DNA of 50,739 bases, taken from contig CAKZGI010000284.1 in assembly GCA_936914905.1 (NCBI GenBank), positions 1-50,739 of the forward strand, given 5' to 3'. Of the stretch, positions 35,640-45,072 are shown piece by piece (the first letter of the stretch is position 1; each line of letters begins with the position of its first letter). This DNA comes from an uncultured Trichormus sp. Its GTDB lineage: Bacteria > Cyanobacteriota > Cyanobacteriia > Cyanobacteriales > Nostocaceae. The translations under genes were made by a program, and so were the position numbers. The notes under the pieces were generated by a model, which did no database searches, was not told the DNA's origin, and saw only the letters and a program-made list of their open reading frames with translations.

Positions 35640-37331
35640 ATGTCAGAAAATATTAAGAGTAAATTTATCACACAAGGGGTACAGCGATCGCCTAACCGGG
35701 CTATGTTGCGGGCTGTTGGTTTTCAAGATGCAGACTTCAACAAAGCCATCGTCGGTATTGCTAATGGTTACAGCACCATCACCCCCTGTAATATGGGGAT
35801 TAACCAACTAGCACAAAGGGCAGAAATTAGCGTCAAAAATGCCGGTGCAATGCCCCAAGTTTTCGGCACAATTACCATCAGTGATGGGATTTCGATGGGA
35901 ACAGAGGGGATGAAATTCTCTCTGGTGTCACGGGAAGTGATCGCAGATTCCATTGAAACTGCATGTACTGGCCAAAGTATGGATGGTGTTCTGGCTATTG
36001 GTGGTTGTGACAAAAATATGCCAGGGGCAATGTTAGCGATCGCTCGCATGAATATCCCTGCTATCTTTGTTTATGGTGGCACAATCAAACCCGGACACTA
36101 CGATGGCAAAGATTTAACCGTTGTTAGTTCCTTTGAAGCCGTCGGCCAACACAGCGCCGGCAAAATTGACGAAACCGAACTTCTAGAAATTGAACGCCGT
36201 GCCTGTCCTGGTGCTGGCTCCTGTGGTGGAATGTTCACAGCTAACACCATGTCTTCAGCCTTTGAAGCAATGGGAATGAGTTTACCTTATTCCTCAACCA
36301 TGGCCGCAGAAGATGCCGAAAAAACGGATAGCACAGAAAAATCTGCCTTTATTTTAGTCGAAGCCATCCGTAAGCAAATATTACCGCGGCAAATTATCAC
36401 CCGCAAATCTATCGAAAATGCCATATCTGTAATTATGGCTGTTGGTGGTTCTACCAATGCAGTTTTACATTTTTTAGCGATCGCCCGCGCAGCTGGTGTA
36501 GAACTAACTTTAGACGACTTTGAAACCATCCGTGACCGTGTTTCAGTAGTGTGCGATTTAAAACCAAGTGGTAGATACGTAGCCACAGACTTGCATAAAG
36601 CTGGTGGTATTCCTCAAGTCATGAAAATGTTATTAGTTCATGATTTACTGCATGGTGACTGTCTAACTATCTCTGGACAAACTGTAGCCGAAGTCTTAGC
36701 AGACATACCAGCAGAACCATCACCCAAGCAAGATGTAATTCGTCCTTGGGATCGTCCCATGTATGTACAAGGACATTTAGCTATTCTGAAAGGTAACTTA
36801 GCTACTGAAGGTGCAGTTGCTAAAATTACTGGTGTGAAAGAACCCATCATCACCGGGCCAGCAAGAGTATTTGAATCAGAAGAATCTTGCTTAGATGCAA
36901 TTTTGGCAGGTAAGATTAAAGCAGGTGATGTCATCATCATCCGTTACGAAGGTCCAAAAGGTGGGCCTGGTATGCGGGAAATGTTGGCTCCCACCTCAGC
37001 AATTATTGGTGCGGGATTAGGTGATTCTGTGGGCTTAATTACCGATGGACGCTTTTCTGGCGGTACTTATGGGATGGTAGTTGGTCACGTCGCTCCAGAA
37101 GCCGCAGTCGGCGGTAATATTGCCTTGGTAGAAGAAGGTGATAGTATCACCATTGATGCTAATTCTCGATTATTACAAGTGAATATATCGGATGCAGAAT
37201 TAGCTAGTCGTCGTGCTAACTGGCAACCGCGTCCACCACGTTATACAAAAGGGGTGCTGGCGAAATATGCCAAATTGGTATCTTCTAGTAGTGTTGGTGC
37301 CGTTACAGACTTAGATTTGTTTGGTAATTAA
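35640..37331 (+). CDS. ilvD: Dihydroxy-acid dehydratase IlvD
   Basis: 563 residues. Fe-S enzyme of valine, leucine and isoleucine synthesis. Cluster and active-site motifs: [31 protein letters not shown], and the C-terminal [20 protein letters not shown]. The ATG giving [18 protein letters not shown] is preferred over one at 35574 which adds 22 unrelated residues. Monocistronic by context. Complete. Confidence 0.95.
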   Translation: MSENIKSKFITQGVQRSPNRAMLRAVGFQDADFNKAIVGIANGYSTITPCNMGINQLAQRAEISVKNAGAMPQVFGTITISDGISMGTEGMKFSLVSREVIADSIETACTGQSMDGVLAIGGCDKNMPGAMLAIARMNIPAIFVYGGTIKPGHYDGKDLTVVSSFEAVGQHSAGKIDETELLEIERRACPGAGSCGGMFTANTMSSAFEAMGMSLPYSSTMAAEDAEKTDSTEKSAFILVEAIRKQILPRQIITRKSIENAISVIMAVGGSTNAVLHFLAIARAAGVELTLDDFETIRDRVSVVCDLKPSGRYVATDLHKAGGIPQVMKMLLVHDLLHGDCLTISGQTVAEVLADIPAEPSPKQDVIRPWDRPMYVQGHLAILKGNLATEGAVAKITGVKEPIITGPARVFESEESCLDAILAGKIKAGDVIIIRYEGPKGGPGMREMLAPTSAIIGAGLGDSVGLITDGRFSGGTYGMVVGHVAPEAAVGGNIALVEEGDSITIDANSRLLQVNISDAELASRRANWQPRPPRYTKGVLAKYAKLVSSSSVGAVTDLDLFGN

Positions 37332-37344
37332 CCATTAAGAAGTA

Positions 37345-37540
37345 GGTGAAGGAGGAAAGGAGTTTAAAAGTAGAGAAGACGCAAGAAATAAGGATTGATA
37401 GGGTAAAAACTCAAGCACTTTTTCCTATTTTTAATGATTCTGAAAACTTCTTAGTTCCTCATGAACTCCTAATAGCGGAGCGTGGCGATAGCAATACTCC
37501 TGAACTCCTACTTCTTCACGAATAAATTTTCAGCAAACCC
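37345..37540. mobile_element. Decayed MITE related to 22332-22541
   Basis: Shares GAAATAAGGATTGATAGGGT, TCAAGCACTTTTTC, ATGATTCTGAAAACTTC-like and CTCCTGAACTCCTACTTC blocks and the end TTTTCAGCAAACCCTAATT with the element at 22332-22541. The left end is not recognisable. Lies between the ilvD and modA stops. Confidence 0.45.
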
Positions 37541-37543
37541 TAA

Positions 37544-38356
37544 TTAAGGGAGAACAAACGCATATTTTTTGAATATACCCTTAGCTTGATCACTAGATAA
37601 AAATTGAGAAAAATTCTTAGCTGGATCAGGGTTTTTGCTGCGTTTAATAACTGCTAAGGGATAAATAATGGCAGAGTGATATTTTTCGTCAGCCGCAACT
37701 ACAACTTTTGCATTTTTGGAAATTTTTGCATCAGTAACATAAACTAATCCTGCCTCAGCATTTCCACTTGCTACAGATGCTAAAACTTGACGTACATTAT
37801 TAGTGTAAACTAGTTTCGCTTTGACCAATTCCCATATTTTTAATTTTTCCAGAACTTGTTGTGCATATTGGCCAGCGGGTACGCTTCTAGGTTCACCAAT
37901 AGCGATTTTTTTGACTTTTGCATCTTTGAGATTATAAAAACTACTCACACCAGAAACATTATTTGGTACAACCAAAACCAAGCGATTTTTAGCGATGACA
38001 GTACGAGTACCGGGAACTAAAAGATTTTTTTGTTCTAAAGCATCAACTTCTTTTTTTGCCGCAGATATGAAAATATCCGCCGGCGCACCTTGTTCAATTT
38101 GTTGTTCCAAAGCACCAGAAGCACCAAAGTTATAACTAATTTTGACGTTTGGCTGACTTTGTTGGTAGAGAGGCTTAATTTCTTCTAATACATCTTTCAG
38201 ACTGGCCGCAGCAGATATCAGTAAGTTGGTATTTGAATGCGCTTCTACAGCAGTTGGAGTCAGGATTGGTAAACCAATTGCTATGAGCATCGTAGCTAAT
38301 GCTGTAGCAATTAATATCATTAACCGTCTTCTTTTCGTTGAAAAAGTTCTTTTCAT
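37544..38356 (-). CDS. modA: Molybdate ABC transporter substrate-binding protein ModA
   Basis: 270 residues. A signal peptide/anchor (RLMILIATALATMLIAIGLP) and then the periplasmic binding fold: LLISAAASLKDVLEEIKPLY, NFGASGALEQQIEQGAPADI, FISAAKKEVDALEQ, GEPRSVPAGQYAQQVLEKL, and VASGNAEAGLVYVTDAKI. Binds molybdate or tungstate for import. No modB or modC gene lies in the window beside it (thiD is upstream on the same strand), so the permease would have to be elsewhere. Intact. Confidence 0.9.
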   Translation of the reverse strand: MKRTFSTKRRRLMILIATALATMLIAIGLPILTPTAVEAHSNTNLLISAAASLKDVLEEIKPLYQQSQPNVKISYNFGASGALEQQIEQGAPADIFISAAKKEVDALEQKNLLVPGTRTVIAKNRLVLVVPNNVSGVSSFYNLKDAKVKKIAIGEPRSVPAGQYAQQVLEKLKIWELVKAKLVYTNNVRQVLASVASGNAEAGLVYVTDAKISKNAKVVVAADEKYHSAIIYPLAVIKRSKNPDPAKNFSQFLSSDQAKGIFKKYAFVLP

Positions 38357-38486
38357 AACAATTAATACTCAGTATGCCTCAGGCAAGATTACAAAATTTT
38401 TACCATGTAAGTTGGTAAATATTGGACAACTTTATTTAGAGGATGTCTGAAAACTTTTTCGTGTGCACCTGTTGATCCCCCTAAGT

Positions 38487-38503
38487 CCCCCTTAGAAAGG
38501 GGG
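38487..38503. terminator. CCCCCTT/AAGGGGG hairpin between thiD and modA
   Basis: CCCCCTT, AGA loop, AAGGGGG. The surrounding GATCCCCCTAAGTCCCCC is a common cyanobacterial dispersed repeat, so a terminator role for thiD is only possible. Confidence 0.4.
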
Positions 38504-38577
38504 GTAAGGGAAGATCGTTAATTAACTTTGATACTTCTCAGATATCCTCTAAACAAGTCCCTCCAAGCAAGTAGCTT

Positions 38578-39402
38578 TCAACCTTTTACCAACAAAGGGA
38601 AAAAATGCCCTACAGGTCCCTGTCCCTTACCAATATCCAACGAATAAGTAAGTGCAGTTGTCACATAATCTTTAGCTTGTTGTACTGCTGTCCACAAATC
38701 TTTACCCAAAGCTAAATTAGCAGTAATGGCAGCTGATAAAGTACAACCAGTACCATGCGTATTCTTCGTTTCTATTTGTTGCGTCGTCAAAGTTTCCAAC
38801 CGTTCACCATCAAACCATACATCTACACCACGCAAACTCCCAGACATTCCCCCACCCTTCACCAAAACAGCCTTAATTCCTAATTTCTTAAATATGATTT
38901 CTGCGGCTGTTTGCATATCCTCTAAAGACACAATTTCTAACCCGCTTAAAATCTGTGCTTCATAACGATTAGGTGTAATTATCGCTGCTTGAGGAATCAG
39001 TTCATCACACAAAGTTTGCACAGCATCATCATCAATTAATTGCGCCCCCGTCCGTGATAGCATCACTGGGTCAACTACCAAATTATCAATTTCTAAAGCT
39101 GTTACTTCCCGCGCTACAGCGGAAATGATTTCCTGATTTAGCAACATTCCCGTTTTGGCAGCTTGGATACCAATATCCTCAACCACCGTCCGGATTTGGG
39201 CAATAACAGCCTCTTTGATCATCGCATCAATCCGCATCACACCCACAGTATTTTGGGCTGTAACGCAAGTAATAGCACTAGTACCGTGAACACAGTGAAA
39301 AGCAAAAGTTCGTAAATCTGTTTGAATACCCGCACCCCCAGCGCTATCAGAACCAGCAATAGTTAAAGCCACAGGTATGAATTTGGCGTTGGTTTTTATC
39401 AT
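38578..39402 (-). CDS. thiD: Hydroxymethylpyrimidine/phosphomethylpyrimidine kinase ThiD
   Basis: 274 residues. Phosphorylates HMP and HMP-P in thiamine synthesis. Motifs: ALTIAGSDSAGGAGIQTDLR, VTAQNTVGV, VDPVMLSRTGAQLIDDDAV, and the ribokinase-type site NTHGTGCTLSAAI. The ATG giving MIKTNAKFIPVALTI is preferred over one 12 codons upstream. No TPP riboswitch was seen in the 5' region, which is short and filled with a TTCAAAA repeat. Complete. Confidence 0.93.
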   Translation of the reverse strand: MIKTNAKFIPVALTIAGSDSAGGAGIQTDLRTFAFHCVHGTSAITCVTAQNTVGVMRIDAMIKEAVIAQIRTVVEDIGIQAAKTGMLLNQEIISAVAREVTALEIDNLVVDPVMLSRTGAQLIDDDAVQTLCDELIPQAAIITPNRYEAQILSGLEIVSLEDMQTAAEIIFKKLGIKAVLVKGGGMSGSLRGVDVWFDGERLETLTTQQIETKNTHGTGCTLSAAITANLALGKDLWTAVQQAKDYVTTALTYSLDIGKGQGPVGHFFPLLVKG

Positions 39403-39426
39403 AAATAGGGAACAGGGAGAAATCAA

Positions 39427-39468
39427 TTCAAAATTCAAAATTCAAAATTCAAAATTCAAAATTCAAAA
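39427..39468. repeat. Heptamer STRR TTCAAAA, six units
   Basis: Six perfect TTCAAAA units between the M16 peptidase stop and thiD, one of the standard Nostocales heptamers. Confidence 0.95.
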
Positions 39469-39496
39469 ACTTTTGCCTCTTGCCTTTTGCCTTCTT

Positions 39497-40771
39497 CTAA
39501 CTTACCGCTGTTGTAATCGCTTCCTCTTGTCCAACTAAAGATAAATATGGTTCTTGTAAATACCGATTAGCTGCTGTCATTGCTAACTTGGAACTGACTT
39601 TGTTAATGAGTTCGGAAAATTCCTGGTCAAATTCAATTCCTAAACCTAAAATCTCATACCAACCGTATATTTGAGCTATTTGTCCGTTAGTTTGTTTACC
39701 CAATGCATACTGTCCCAAAATTTTATTCTTGGCTGTTTGCAGTTCGTCGGTTGATAGTTCAGTAGTACATAGTAGTTCTACTTCTTGGCGTAGTCCTTCT
39801 AGGGCGATACTGGTATTTTCCGGTGCAGTACCCATATAAACTATAAATGATGCGGGAAAGAGGCGTGTGGAGAACATAGCAGAGACTTCATAGGCTAAAC
39901 CTCTTTTTTCTCGTAATTCTACAAACAAGCGGCTAGAAAGCCCATTTCCTAAGTAGGTAGATAATAATTTCAGGGCTGCGTATCCAGGGGCGCTGACTGA
40001 GGGACCCATGTAGCCCAACATGACAATTGATTGCTGTGTATTTAAGGGTTTGAGGCAGGATTTGGGTTTGACAGAAATTGCTGGTAAATCTAGTATGGGA
40101 CGTAGTTGGGCTGGTTGTGGCCAATCACCAAAAACTTCTCCTACTAAGTCTAAGGCTACTTGTGGTGTAATGCGTCCTACAATACTAATAACGATGTTAT
40201 CTGGACGAAAATGGGTTTGGTGAAATTCCACTAAGTCCGCACGAGTGATGCTGTTAATGGTTGTTTCTGTACCTAAGACCGACATTGAGTATGGGTGTTT
40301 TTGGTACATGGCTTGTCGCATTTGTTCAAAAGCCAAGTTAAAGGGTTGCTCTTTTTGGGAGCGAATATCTTGTAGTGCTAACCGTTTTTCTAGTTCTACT
40401 TGGGTTTCGGGAAATGTGGGGGATCGCAACAACAACCCTGACAATGTTAAAATATCTGCAAAATCGGCACTAACTGTTTTCAAGGAAAGTAAGAAGTAAT
40501 CTGTACCAGCATCTGTGCTTAAACTTGCTCCTACTGATTCCACTTTTTCCGCAATTTCTAAACTCGATAAACCATCGCAACCCTTTGTCATTACTGATGA
40601 TAACAAATGTGCTAAACCAGCTTTTTCCCGGTGTTCATAACAACTACCAGCACGCACAAAAATCCGCCCTGCAATAATATCCGCAGCTTGGTTTTCTACC
40701 ACCAAAACAACAATGGCATTTGGTAATACAGTGCGATGAATAGAGGAGTTAGAATTATCTATATTTTGCAT
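39497..40771 (-). CDS. M16 peptidase family protein, lacking HXXEH
   Basis: 424 residues of the pitrilysin/insulinase (M16) fold: RTVLPNAIVVLVVENQAADI, RIFVRAGSCYEHREKAGLAH, SIVMLGYMGPSVSAPGYAAL, YLGNGLSSRLFVELREKRGL. The zinc-binding HXXEH is replaced by HLLSSVM, so it should be the non-catalytic partner. The catalytic M16 gene lies just upstream on the same strand, and together they probably form the heterodimer typical of bacterial M16B pairs. No signal peptide. Confidence 0.88.
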   Translation of the reverse strand: MQNIDNSNSSIHRTVLPNAIVVLVVENQAADIIAGRIFVRAGSCYEHREKAGLAHLLSSVMTKGCDGLSSLEIAEKVESVGASLSTDAGTDYFLLSLKTVSADFADILTLSGLLLRSPTFPETQVELEKRLALQDIRSQKEQPFNLAFEQMRQAMYQKHPYSMSVLGTETTINSITRADLVEFHQTHFRPDNIVISIVGRITPQVALDLVGEVFGDWPQPAQLRPILDLPAISVKPKSCLKPLNTQQSIVMLGYMGPSVSAPGYAALKLLSTYLGNGLSSRLFVELREKRGLAYEVSAMFSTRLFPASFIVYMGTAPENTSIALEGLRQEVELLCTTELSTDELQTAKNKILGQYALGKQTNGQIAQIYGWYEILGLGIEFDQEFSELINKVSSKLAMTAANRYLQEPYLSLVGQEEAITTAVS

Positions 40772-40812
40772 TCTTAATCAAGAGGTTAATGATTAAAGGA
40801 GTCAGGAGGAAG

Positions 40813-40854
40813 AAGGCAAAAGGCAAAAGGCAAAAGGCAAGAGGCAAAAGGCAA
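40813..40854. repeat. Heptamer STRR AAGGCAA, six units
   Basis: AAGGCAA x4, GAGGCAA, AAGGCAA, followed by two TTAATTTT units, between the two M16 genes. Confidence 0.92.
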
Positions 40855-40923
40855 GAGTTCTTAATTTTTAATTTTTAATTTTCTTCCCCCTGCTCCCTAC
40901 ACCCTAGACCCCACACCCTATGA

Positions 40924-42189
40924 CTAATATGGTTTGAGAATAGTAACTGCGTAATTTTGCGGTGAAAGATACTTTTGTGCTAATTTTTGCAGTTCCTGAG
41001 CATCAAAGGATTGGATTTCCTGGGGATAAGCAACGGCTAATTCAGCTTGGGCAATGGTATGGTAGTAACCATATAGGGATGTTAACTGATTTGGTGTTTC
41101 CATCGCAAAGGCATATTCATTACATAATGACCTACTGGTGCGATTCAGTTCTTGCTCGGTAATACCTATAGTTTGTAAATTTTGCAAATGTTCCTGAATT
41201 AAAGACTCTACACGCTCCAAATATTCTGGTTCTAACCAGGCGGTTATTGTCAACAAACTCGATTCCCGTTGTAGGGAAAAATTACTACAAATTGCTTGCA
41301 CCAGTTGTTTTTCTTCCCGTAAATCATGCACCAAGCGGGAAGTTCGTCCTTGTGCTAATAATACTGATAGGAAATCTAAACCATGACCATCTCGGAGTTG
41401 TTCTACACCTGGTGCTATCCAAGCCATCATTAACCGTGCTTGCTCTAGCCTTGGTAAAGTCAACTCTCGACGGCAAATACCTCTAATTACTGGTGCTGGT
41501 ATTTTATCAGATACAGGACAATCAGAGCGATCGCTAAAATCTGCAAAGCTACTATTTACCAATTCCCAAGCAGATTCTTGTCCAATACCACCTACAACCA
41601 CCACTGTCATATTTTCTGGTTGGTAGTGAGAACGATGAAAACAGCGCATTGCTTCTGGTGATTGCTGCATTAATTCCTCCTCAGTACCCAACACAGAACG
41701 TCCATAGGGATGATTTCGATAGACATTTTTCTGTAGAGATTCATATCCTATCCAATCAGGATCATCAGCACAAGCGCGAATTTCTTCTAAAACAACATCC
41801 CGTTCCCGGATAAATTCATCTTTGGGAATTGCCGCATTGAGCAAAAGTTCACCTAAATGGGGTAAAGTCTCTGCTAAGTAAGGAGTAGCTGTAGTCAGAG
41901 AGTAATGAGCATAATCATGGCTTGTTGCTGCATTACTCACACCACCCATCTTTTCAATGTTATAATCGAACTCCCCAGGCGGTAAGGTATCTGTACCTTT
42001 AAAAATCATATGTTCTAGAAAATGCGCCATTCCGAACCAAGGTTCTGGTTCTAAGGTTGCTCCAGCACGAACCCAAACATCTGCCACTACTACAGGGGTA
42101 GTGGGTATCTCCTGATGAATAAATGTCAAACCATTGTCTAGGTGAAAAACCGAGGCTGGAAACACTGTGTTAGTTGAGTATTTGGTCAA
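40924..42189 (-). CDS. M16 zinc peptidase, catalytic subunit
   Basis: Pitrilysin-family protease with HFLEHMIFKGT (HXXEH zinc site) and the downstream glutamate region RDVVLEEIRACADDP. Other blocks: FHLDNGLTFIHQEIPTTPVV, VADVWVRAGATLEPEP, and GRTSRLVHDLREEKQLVQAI. The start is a problem: no in-frame ATG exists before the catalytic motif. The frame is open to a TTG at 42387, which lies only 9 nt outside the 6S RNA candidate, but the leader (LPGCFSLGALSLNS...) is not family-like. TTG at 42189 gives 421 residues, like its sister subunit, and is my choice. Confidence 0.85.
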   Translation of the reverse strand: MTKYSTNTVFPASVFHLDNGLTFIHQEIPTTPVVVADVWVRAGATLEPEPWFGMAHFLEHMIFKGTDTLPPGEFDYNIEKMGGVSNAATSHDYAHYSLTTATPYLAETLPHLGELLLNAAIPKDEFIRERDVVLEEIRACADDPDWIGYESLQKNVYRNHPYGRSVLGTEEELMQQSPEAMRCFHRSHYQPENMTVVVVGGIGQESAWELVNSSFADFSDRSDCPVSDKIPAPVIRGICRRELTLPRLEQARLMMAWIAPGVEQLRDGHGLDFLSVLLAQGRTSRLVHDLREEKQLVQAICSNFSLQRESSLLTITAWLEPEYLERVESLIQEHLQNLQTIGITEQELNRTSRSLCNEYAFAMETPNQLTSLYGYYHTIAQAELAVAYPQEIQSFDAQELQKLAQKYLSPQNYAVTILKPY

Positions 42190-42395
42190 TTTTTTGTATC
42201 TTAAACTACTACAATTTAAGCTAATTTGGCTATCTAAACTCTGAATTTTACTTAATTTAGAATCAATCAAATTATACAGATTTTTATCTTTAAAAGCATC
42301 ACGAAGAATAAGGGTGTAAGGAAGAGACTGAAATAACTGATAACTGTTAAGTGATAAAGCTCCCAAGCTGAAACAACCTGGGAGCAAAAATTTTT

Positions 42396-42580
42396 AAGTT
42401 CACCACAACGCCGTTTTACCTAAGTTTATGACCTGGTTAAACCAGGTGGGAACGGTAGTTTCTCATTTAAAGTTTCCGGGTACACGCCCGGTTTACTGCC
42501 ACAAGAACTGATTTGCTCCCTTTTCTTTAAAGACATAGATCAAAAAACTTGAGGGCAGTCACCAACGTCGCAGTGCAACT
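42396..42580 (-). ncRNA. ssrS: 6S RNA (ssaA/ssrS) candidate, about 185 nt
   Basis: A noncoding stretch directly downstream of purK on the same strand, the position known for cyanobacterial 6S RNA. A TATAAT box lies 5-6 nt before a start that reads AGTTGCACTGCGACG. The predicted end CGGCGTTGTGGTGAACT can pair with that 5' end as a closing stem, giving 185 nt, the size reported for 6Sa RNA. Internal pairings include ACTGCC with GGCAGT, CCGGGCGTGTACCCGG, and ACCTGGTTTAACCAGGT. 6S RNA mimics an open promoter and binds RNA polymerase. The call rests on context and structure, not a database match. Confidence 0.7.
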
Positions 42581-42585
42581 AACTC

Positions 42586-42591
42586 ATTATA
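42586..42591 (-). promoter_or_regulatory. -10 box for the 6S RNA candidate
   Basis: TATAAT on the minus strand, followed by GAGTTAGTTGCACTG. No good -35 hexamer is seen 17 nt upstream (AT-rich ACACAAATTGTGTTTGA region). Confidence 0.55.
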
Positions 42592-42695
42592 ACTATCAAA
42601 CACAATTTGTGTGTTGCATGATGAAAAAAATTTGGGCATTGGACATTGGGCATTAGTCAGTTGTTATTCTCCCCATACACCCTGCACCCTACATC

Positions 42696-43835
42696 CTAAC
42701 CAGGATACCATATAGATTCTATGGTCTGGATGATAGACTCTATAACGTCTCGGTTTTGCTGTTCTAGCAAGACGGTGATATGTCCGAGTTTACGTCGGGG
42801 ACGAGATTCTGTTTTTCCGTACCAGTGCAAGTAAGCTTGGGGAATATCTATTAATTTTTGCCGTTGCTTTGAATAATCGCTGTGTGAGTTTTCATACCCT
42901 AGCAAGTTGACCATCACGGCACTGGGACAATGTAAGGATGTATTAGTCAAAGGTAAACCAGAAACGGCTCTTAGATGTTGTTCAAATTGGGAAGTTTCAC
43001 AAGCATCTAAGGAAAAATGCCCAGAGTTATGAGTTCGTGGTGCAATTTCATTAATCAGTATTTTACCGTCAGCGGTGATAAATAGCTCAATTCCAAAGAT
43101 GCCTACTGCTTGTAGACTGTTTAATATTGTATGAGCGATCGCATTAATTTCTGCTGCTTGTTCGGGTGTAATATCCGCTGGTGCAATTACTCTCCGACAA
43201 ACTTGTTGTTCTTGTTGGGTTTCTACCACTGGATAAGTGACAATTTCCCCATTCACAGAACGCGCCGCAATTATAGCTAATTCTCTCGTAAAAGGAACAA
43301 ATTCTTCTACTAAGAACTGTGTATTACTTTTATTTACTACCGTTGAAAAAGTTGCTGAATCATGAACTATAAAAGTTCCCTGTCCATCGTAACCATGTCG
43401 TCTGGCTTTAAGAACAATCGGAAAACCTAAATATTCTATTTTCGATTCAATATCTGCTGATTTTTCCAGAGCGAAAAACTGAGGAACACGTAATCCTAAA
43501 TCCCATAAATAGCAAAGTTGATGATATTTGTCTAATAGCGGAGATAAAGCTGCTAACCTGGGACGAAAACAAACACCTTCTGTCTCTAATAAAGATAAAG
43601 CATCTAGATTAACAAATTCATTTTCAAAGGTGATGACATCGCATTCTTTAGATAAAAATTCCGTTGCTGCTGCGTCATCAACTGCTGCCAAAACGGTAGC
43701 TTGAGCGATAGATACAGCGGGATCATTTTTGCTAGGAGTTTGTACTATTAATTCTATTCCTAGTTTTTTGGAAGCATCCACCATCATCCAGGCCAGTTGT
43801 CCACCACCAATTATACCAATACGCTTTATCGACAT
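42696..43835 (-). CDS. purK: N5-carboxyaminoimidazole ribonucleotide synthase PurK
   Basis: 379-residue ATP-grasp enzyme of purine synthesis (AIR to N5-CAIR). Motifs: RIGIIGGGQLAWMMVDASK, FPIVLKARRHGYDGQGTF, VEEFVPFTRELAIIAARS, and EIAPRTHNSGHFSLDACETS. The start overlaps by 10 bp the end of the upstream pentapeptide gene. The 6S RNA candidate lies 115 bp after its stop. Complete. Confidence 0.94.
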   Translation of the reverse strand: MSIKRIGIIGGGQLAWMMVDASKKLGIELIVQTPSKNDPAVSIAQATVLAAVDDAAATEFLSKECDVITFENEFVNLDALSLLETEGVCFRPRLAALSPLLDKYHQLCYLWDLGLRVPQFFALEKSADIESKIEYLGFPIVLKARRHGYDGQGTFIVHDSATFSTVVNKSNTQFLVEEFVPFTRELAIIAARSVNGEIVTYPVVETQQEQQVCRRVIAPADITPEQAAEINAIAHTILNSLQAVGIFGIELFITADGKILINEIAPRTHNSGHFSLDACETSQFEQHLRAVSGLPLTNTSLHCPSAVMVNLLGYENSHSDYSKQRQKLIDIPQAYLHWYGKTESRPRRKLGHITVLLEQQNRDVIESIIQTIESIWYPG

Positions 43836-44332
43836 TCTAACGACTCACGAGTTTCTACACCAGTTTGAGAATTTACACCACTGGCTTTTTTACATAGCTC
43901 TTGAATTTGCGAGCGATCTAAAATTGCATCAGTAAAGTCTGCACCTTCGATGTTGACATCAGTAAAGATAGAACGCAACAACAGAGCTTCTAACAAGATA
44001 GCATCACTTAAATCAGCCCCGTTCAATTTTACTTCATTAACCAGTGCATTGGTTAAATTTGCTCCATGTAAATTAGCTTTTGTCATCACTGAAGCACTAA
44101 AGACTGTTCCTCGCAAGTCAGCACCTGCAAAATTCGCCATTTCCAAGTTAGCGTTGGAAAACTCCGCAGCTTGCAAGCTTTGTCCAGAAAAATCGTGTCT
44201 TGCTAACTCTGCATTACTAAATGATAGGGGATGAGTCCAGTCTGCTAGTGCTGGAGATGCCACGCAGCATATTATCACTGTTAACAGCAATGCTAACCCT
44301 TGTCGCCAATACATCATTATTATATTAACCAA
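43826..44332 (-). CDS. Secreted pentapeptide-repeat protein
   Basis: 168 residues. Signal peptide MYWRQGLALLLTVIICCVAS, cleavage near ALA-DW. Then pentapeptide repeats (FSNAELARHDFSGQSLQAAE, FSNANLEMANFAGADLRG) and a C-terminal segment with cysteines (ELCKKASG, SLECR). It resembles lumenal pentapeptide proteins of cyanobacteria and chloroplasts. The ATG could be the first (MVNII) or MMYWRQ. Its last codons overlap purK by 10 bp, suggesting co-translation, though no functional link to purine synthesis is known. Confidence 0.8.
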   Translation of the reverse strand: MVNIIMMYWRQGLALLLTVIICCVASPALADWTHPLSFSNAELARHDFSGQSLQAAEFSNANLEMANFAGADLRGTVFSASVMTKANLHGANLTNALVNEVKLNGADLSDAILLEALLLRSIFTDVNIEGADFTDAILDRSQIQELCKKASGVNSQTGVETRESLECR

Positions 44333-44748
44333 ATTATATTAACCAATTGTAATGTTTCATGTATTTTAGTCTACACGATTATTCTGGCTATGAATCTCTA
44401 TTTTCCTTAATATTCCGTAATAATTTTCTGTGTTCATCCACCAAAAACTCTTACTTATTCTATCGCAAGACTGATAAATTCATTATTCCTCAAGAGTTAG
44501 CGATTACTCACTATTATATTTATATTTATTGATATTAATTGTTTCAAGTAAAGTTTATTGTATTTTCTGGCCGGCCATCTTTATTTCCTGTTATTCTTTT
44601 CATTAAGGCTGAACTTAATTTGCTGACTATTCCATTCATAAATTATGGAATTAGCCTTAATCTTATAAGCATTTATTACTTTGTCAAGAATCTGCGATAA
44701 ATCTATATTCATTAGCTACTCAAACTGAAAACTGGAATTGGTATCCTC
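44333..44748. other. AT-rich divergent intergenic region
   Basis: Promoters for the pentapeptide gene (minus) and the small membrane protein (plus) should lie here. A short palindrome TGGCCGGCCA sits at 44568-44577. Nothing else recognised. Confidence 0.45.
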
Positions 44749-45072
44749 ATGATGAATCATTACTCTATTGAATGGATCGAAGCTTGGTGCATGGAAAACG
44801 GCTGGACAGATTTATTTGTAGAACGCCGTGATAACTATTGGGCATTTCCTCCAGGGGGAGTAATGCCGGAGCCAATTCCGGTTCATGTTTTGAGAGTAAT
44901 TAAAGAAGAGAATGGATTAACTAATCAGGAACTATTCTGGTCACTGGCCGCTGTAGTGATTACTATCTTATCTGTTATTTATACCTTTGCATTCAAGTGT
45001 CCGATACCGTTGGTTTTTGCTTTTGCGTTTAATGCAGTGACAGTGGCACAGCTTGAACCAGAAGATCTCTAA
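44749..45072 (+). CDS. Small conserved cyanobacterial membrane protein
   Basis: 107 residues: an N-terminal soluble part rich in aromatic residues (HYSIEWIEAWCMENGWTDLF, VERRDNYWAFPPGGVMPEPI), then two hydrophobic segments (FWSLAAVVITILSVIYTFAF and CPIPLVFAFAFNAVTVAQ) and an acidic tail EPEDL. It has the look of a conserved protein of cyanobacteria, but I cannot name a function. No neighbour on the same strand closer than tatC (600 bp). Confidence 0.6.
   Translation: MMNHYSIEWIEAWCMENGWTDLFVERRDNYWAFPPGGVMPEPIPVHVLRVIKEENGLTNQELFWSLAAVVITILSVIYTFAFKCPIPLVFAFAFNAVTVAQLEPEDL

Noticed and set aside
35399-35671. Minus-strand frame rich in LPHLPHLP repeats
   Set aside because: It translates the GGAGATGAG tandem repeat and has no coding signature.
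38356-39500. TPP riboswitch before thiD
   Set aside because: The short upstream region is a TTCAAAA repeat; the conserved CUGAGA-type elements were not seen.
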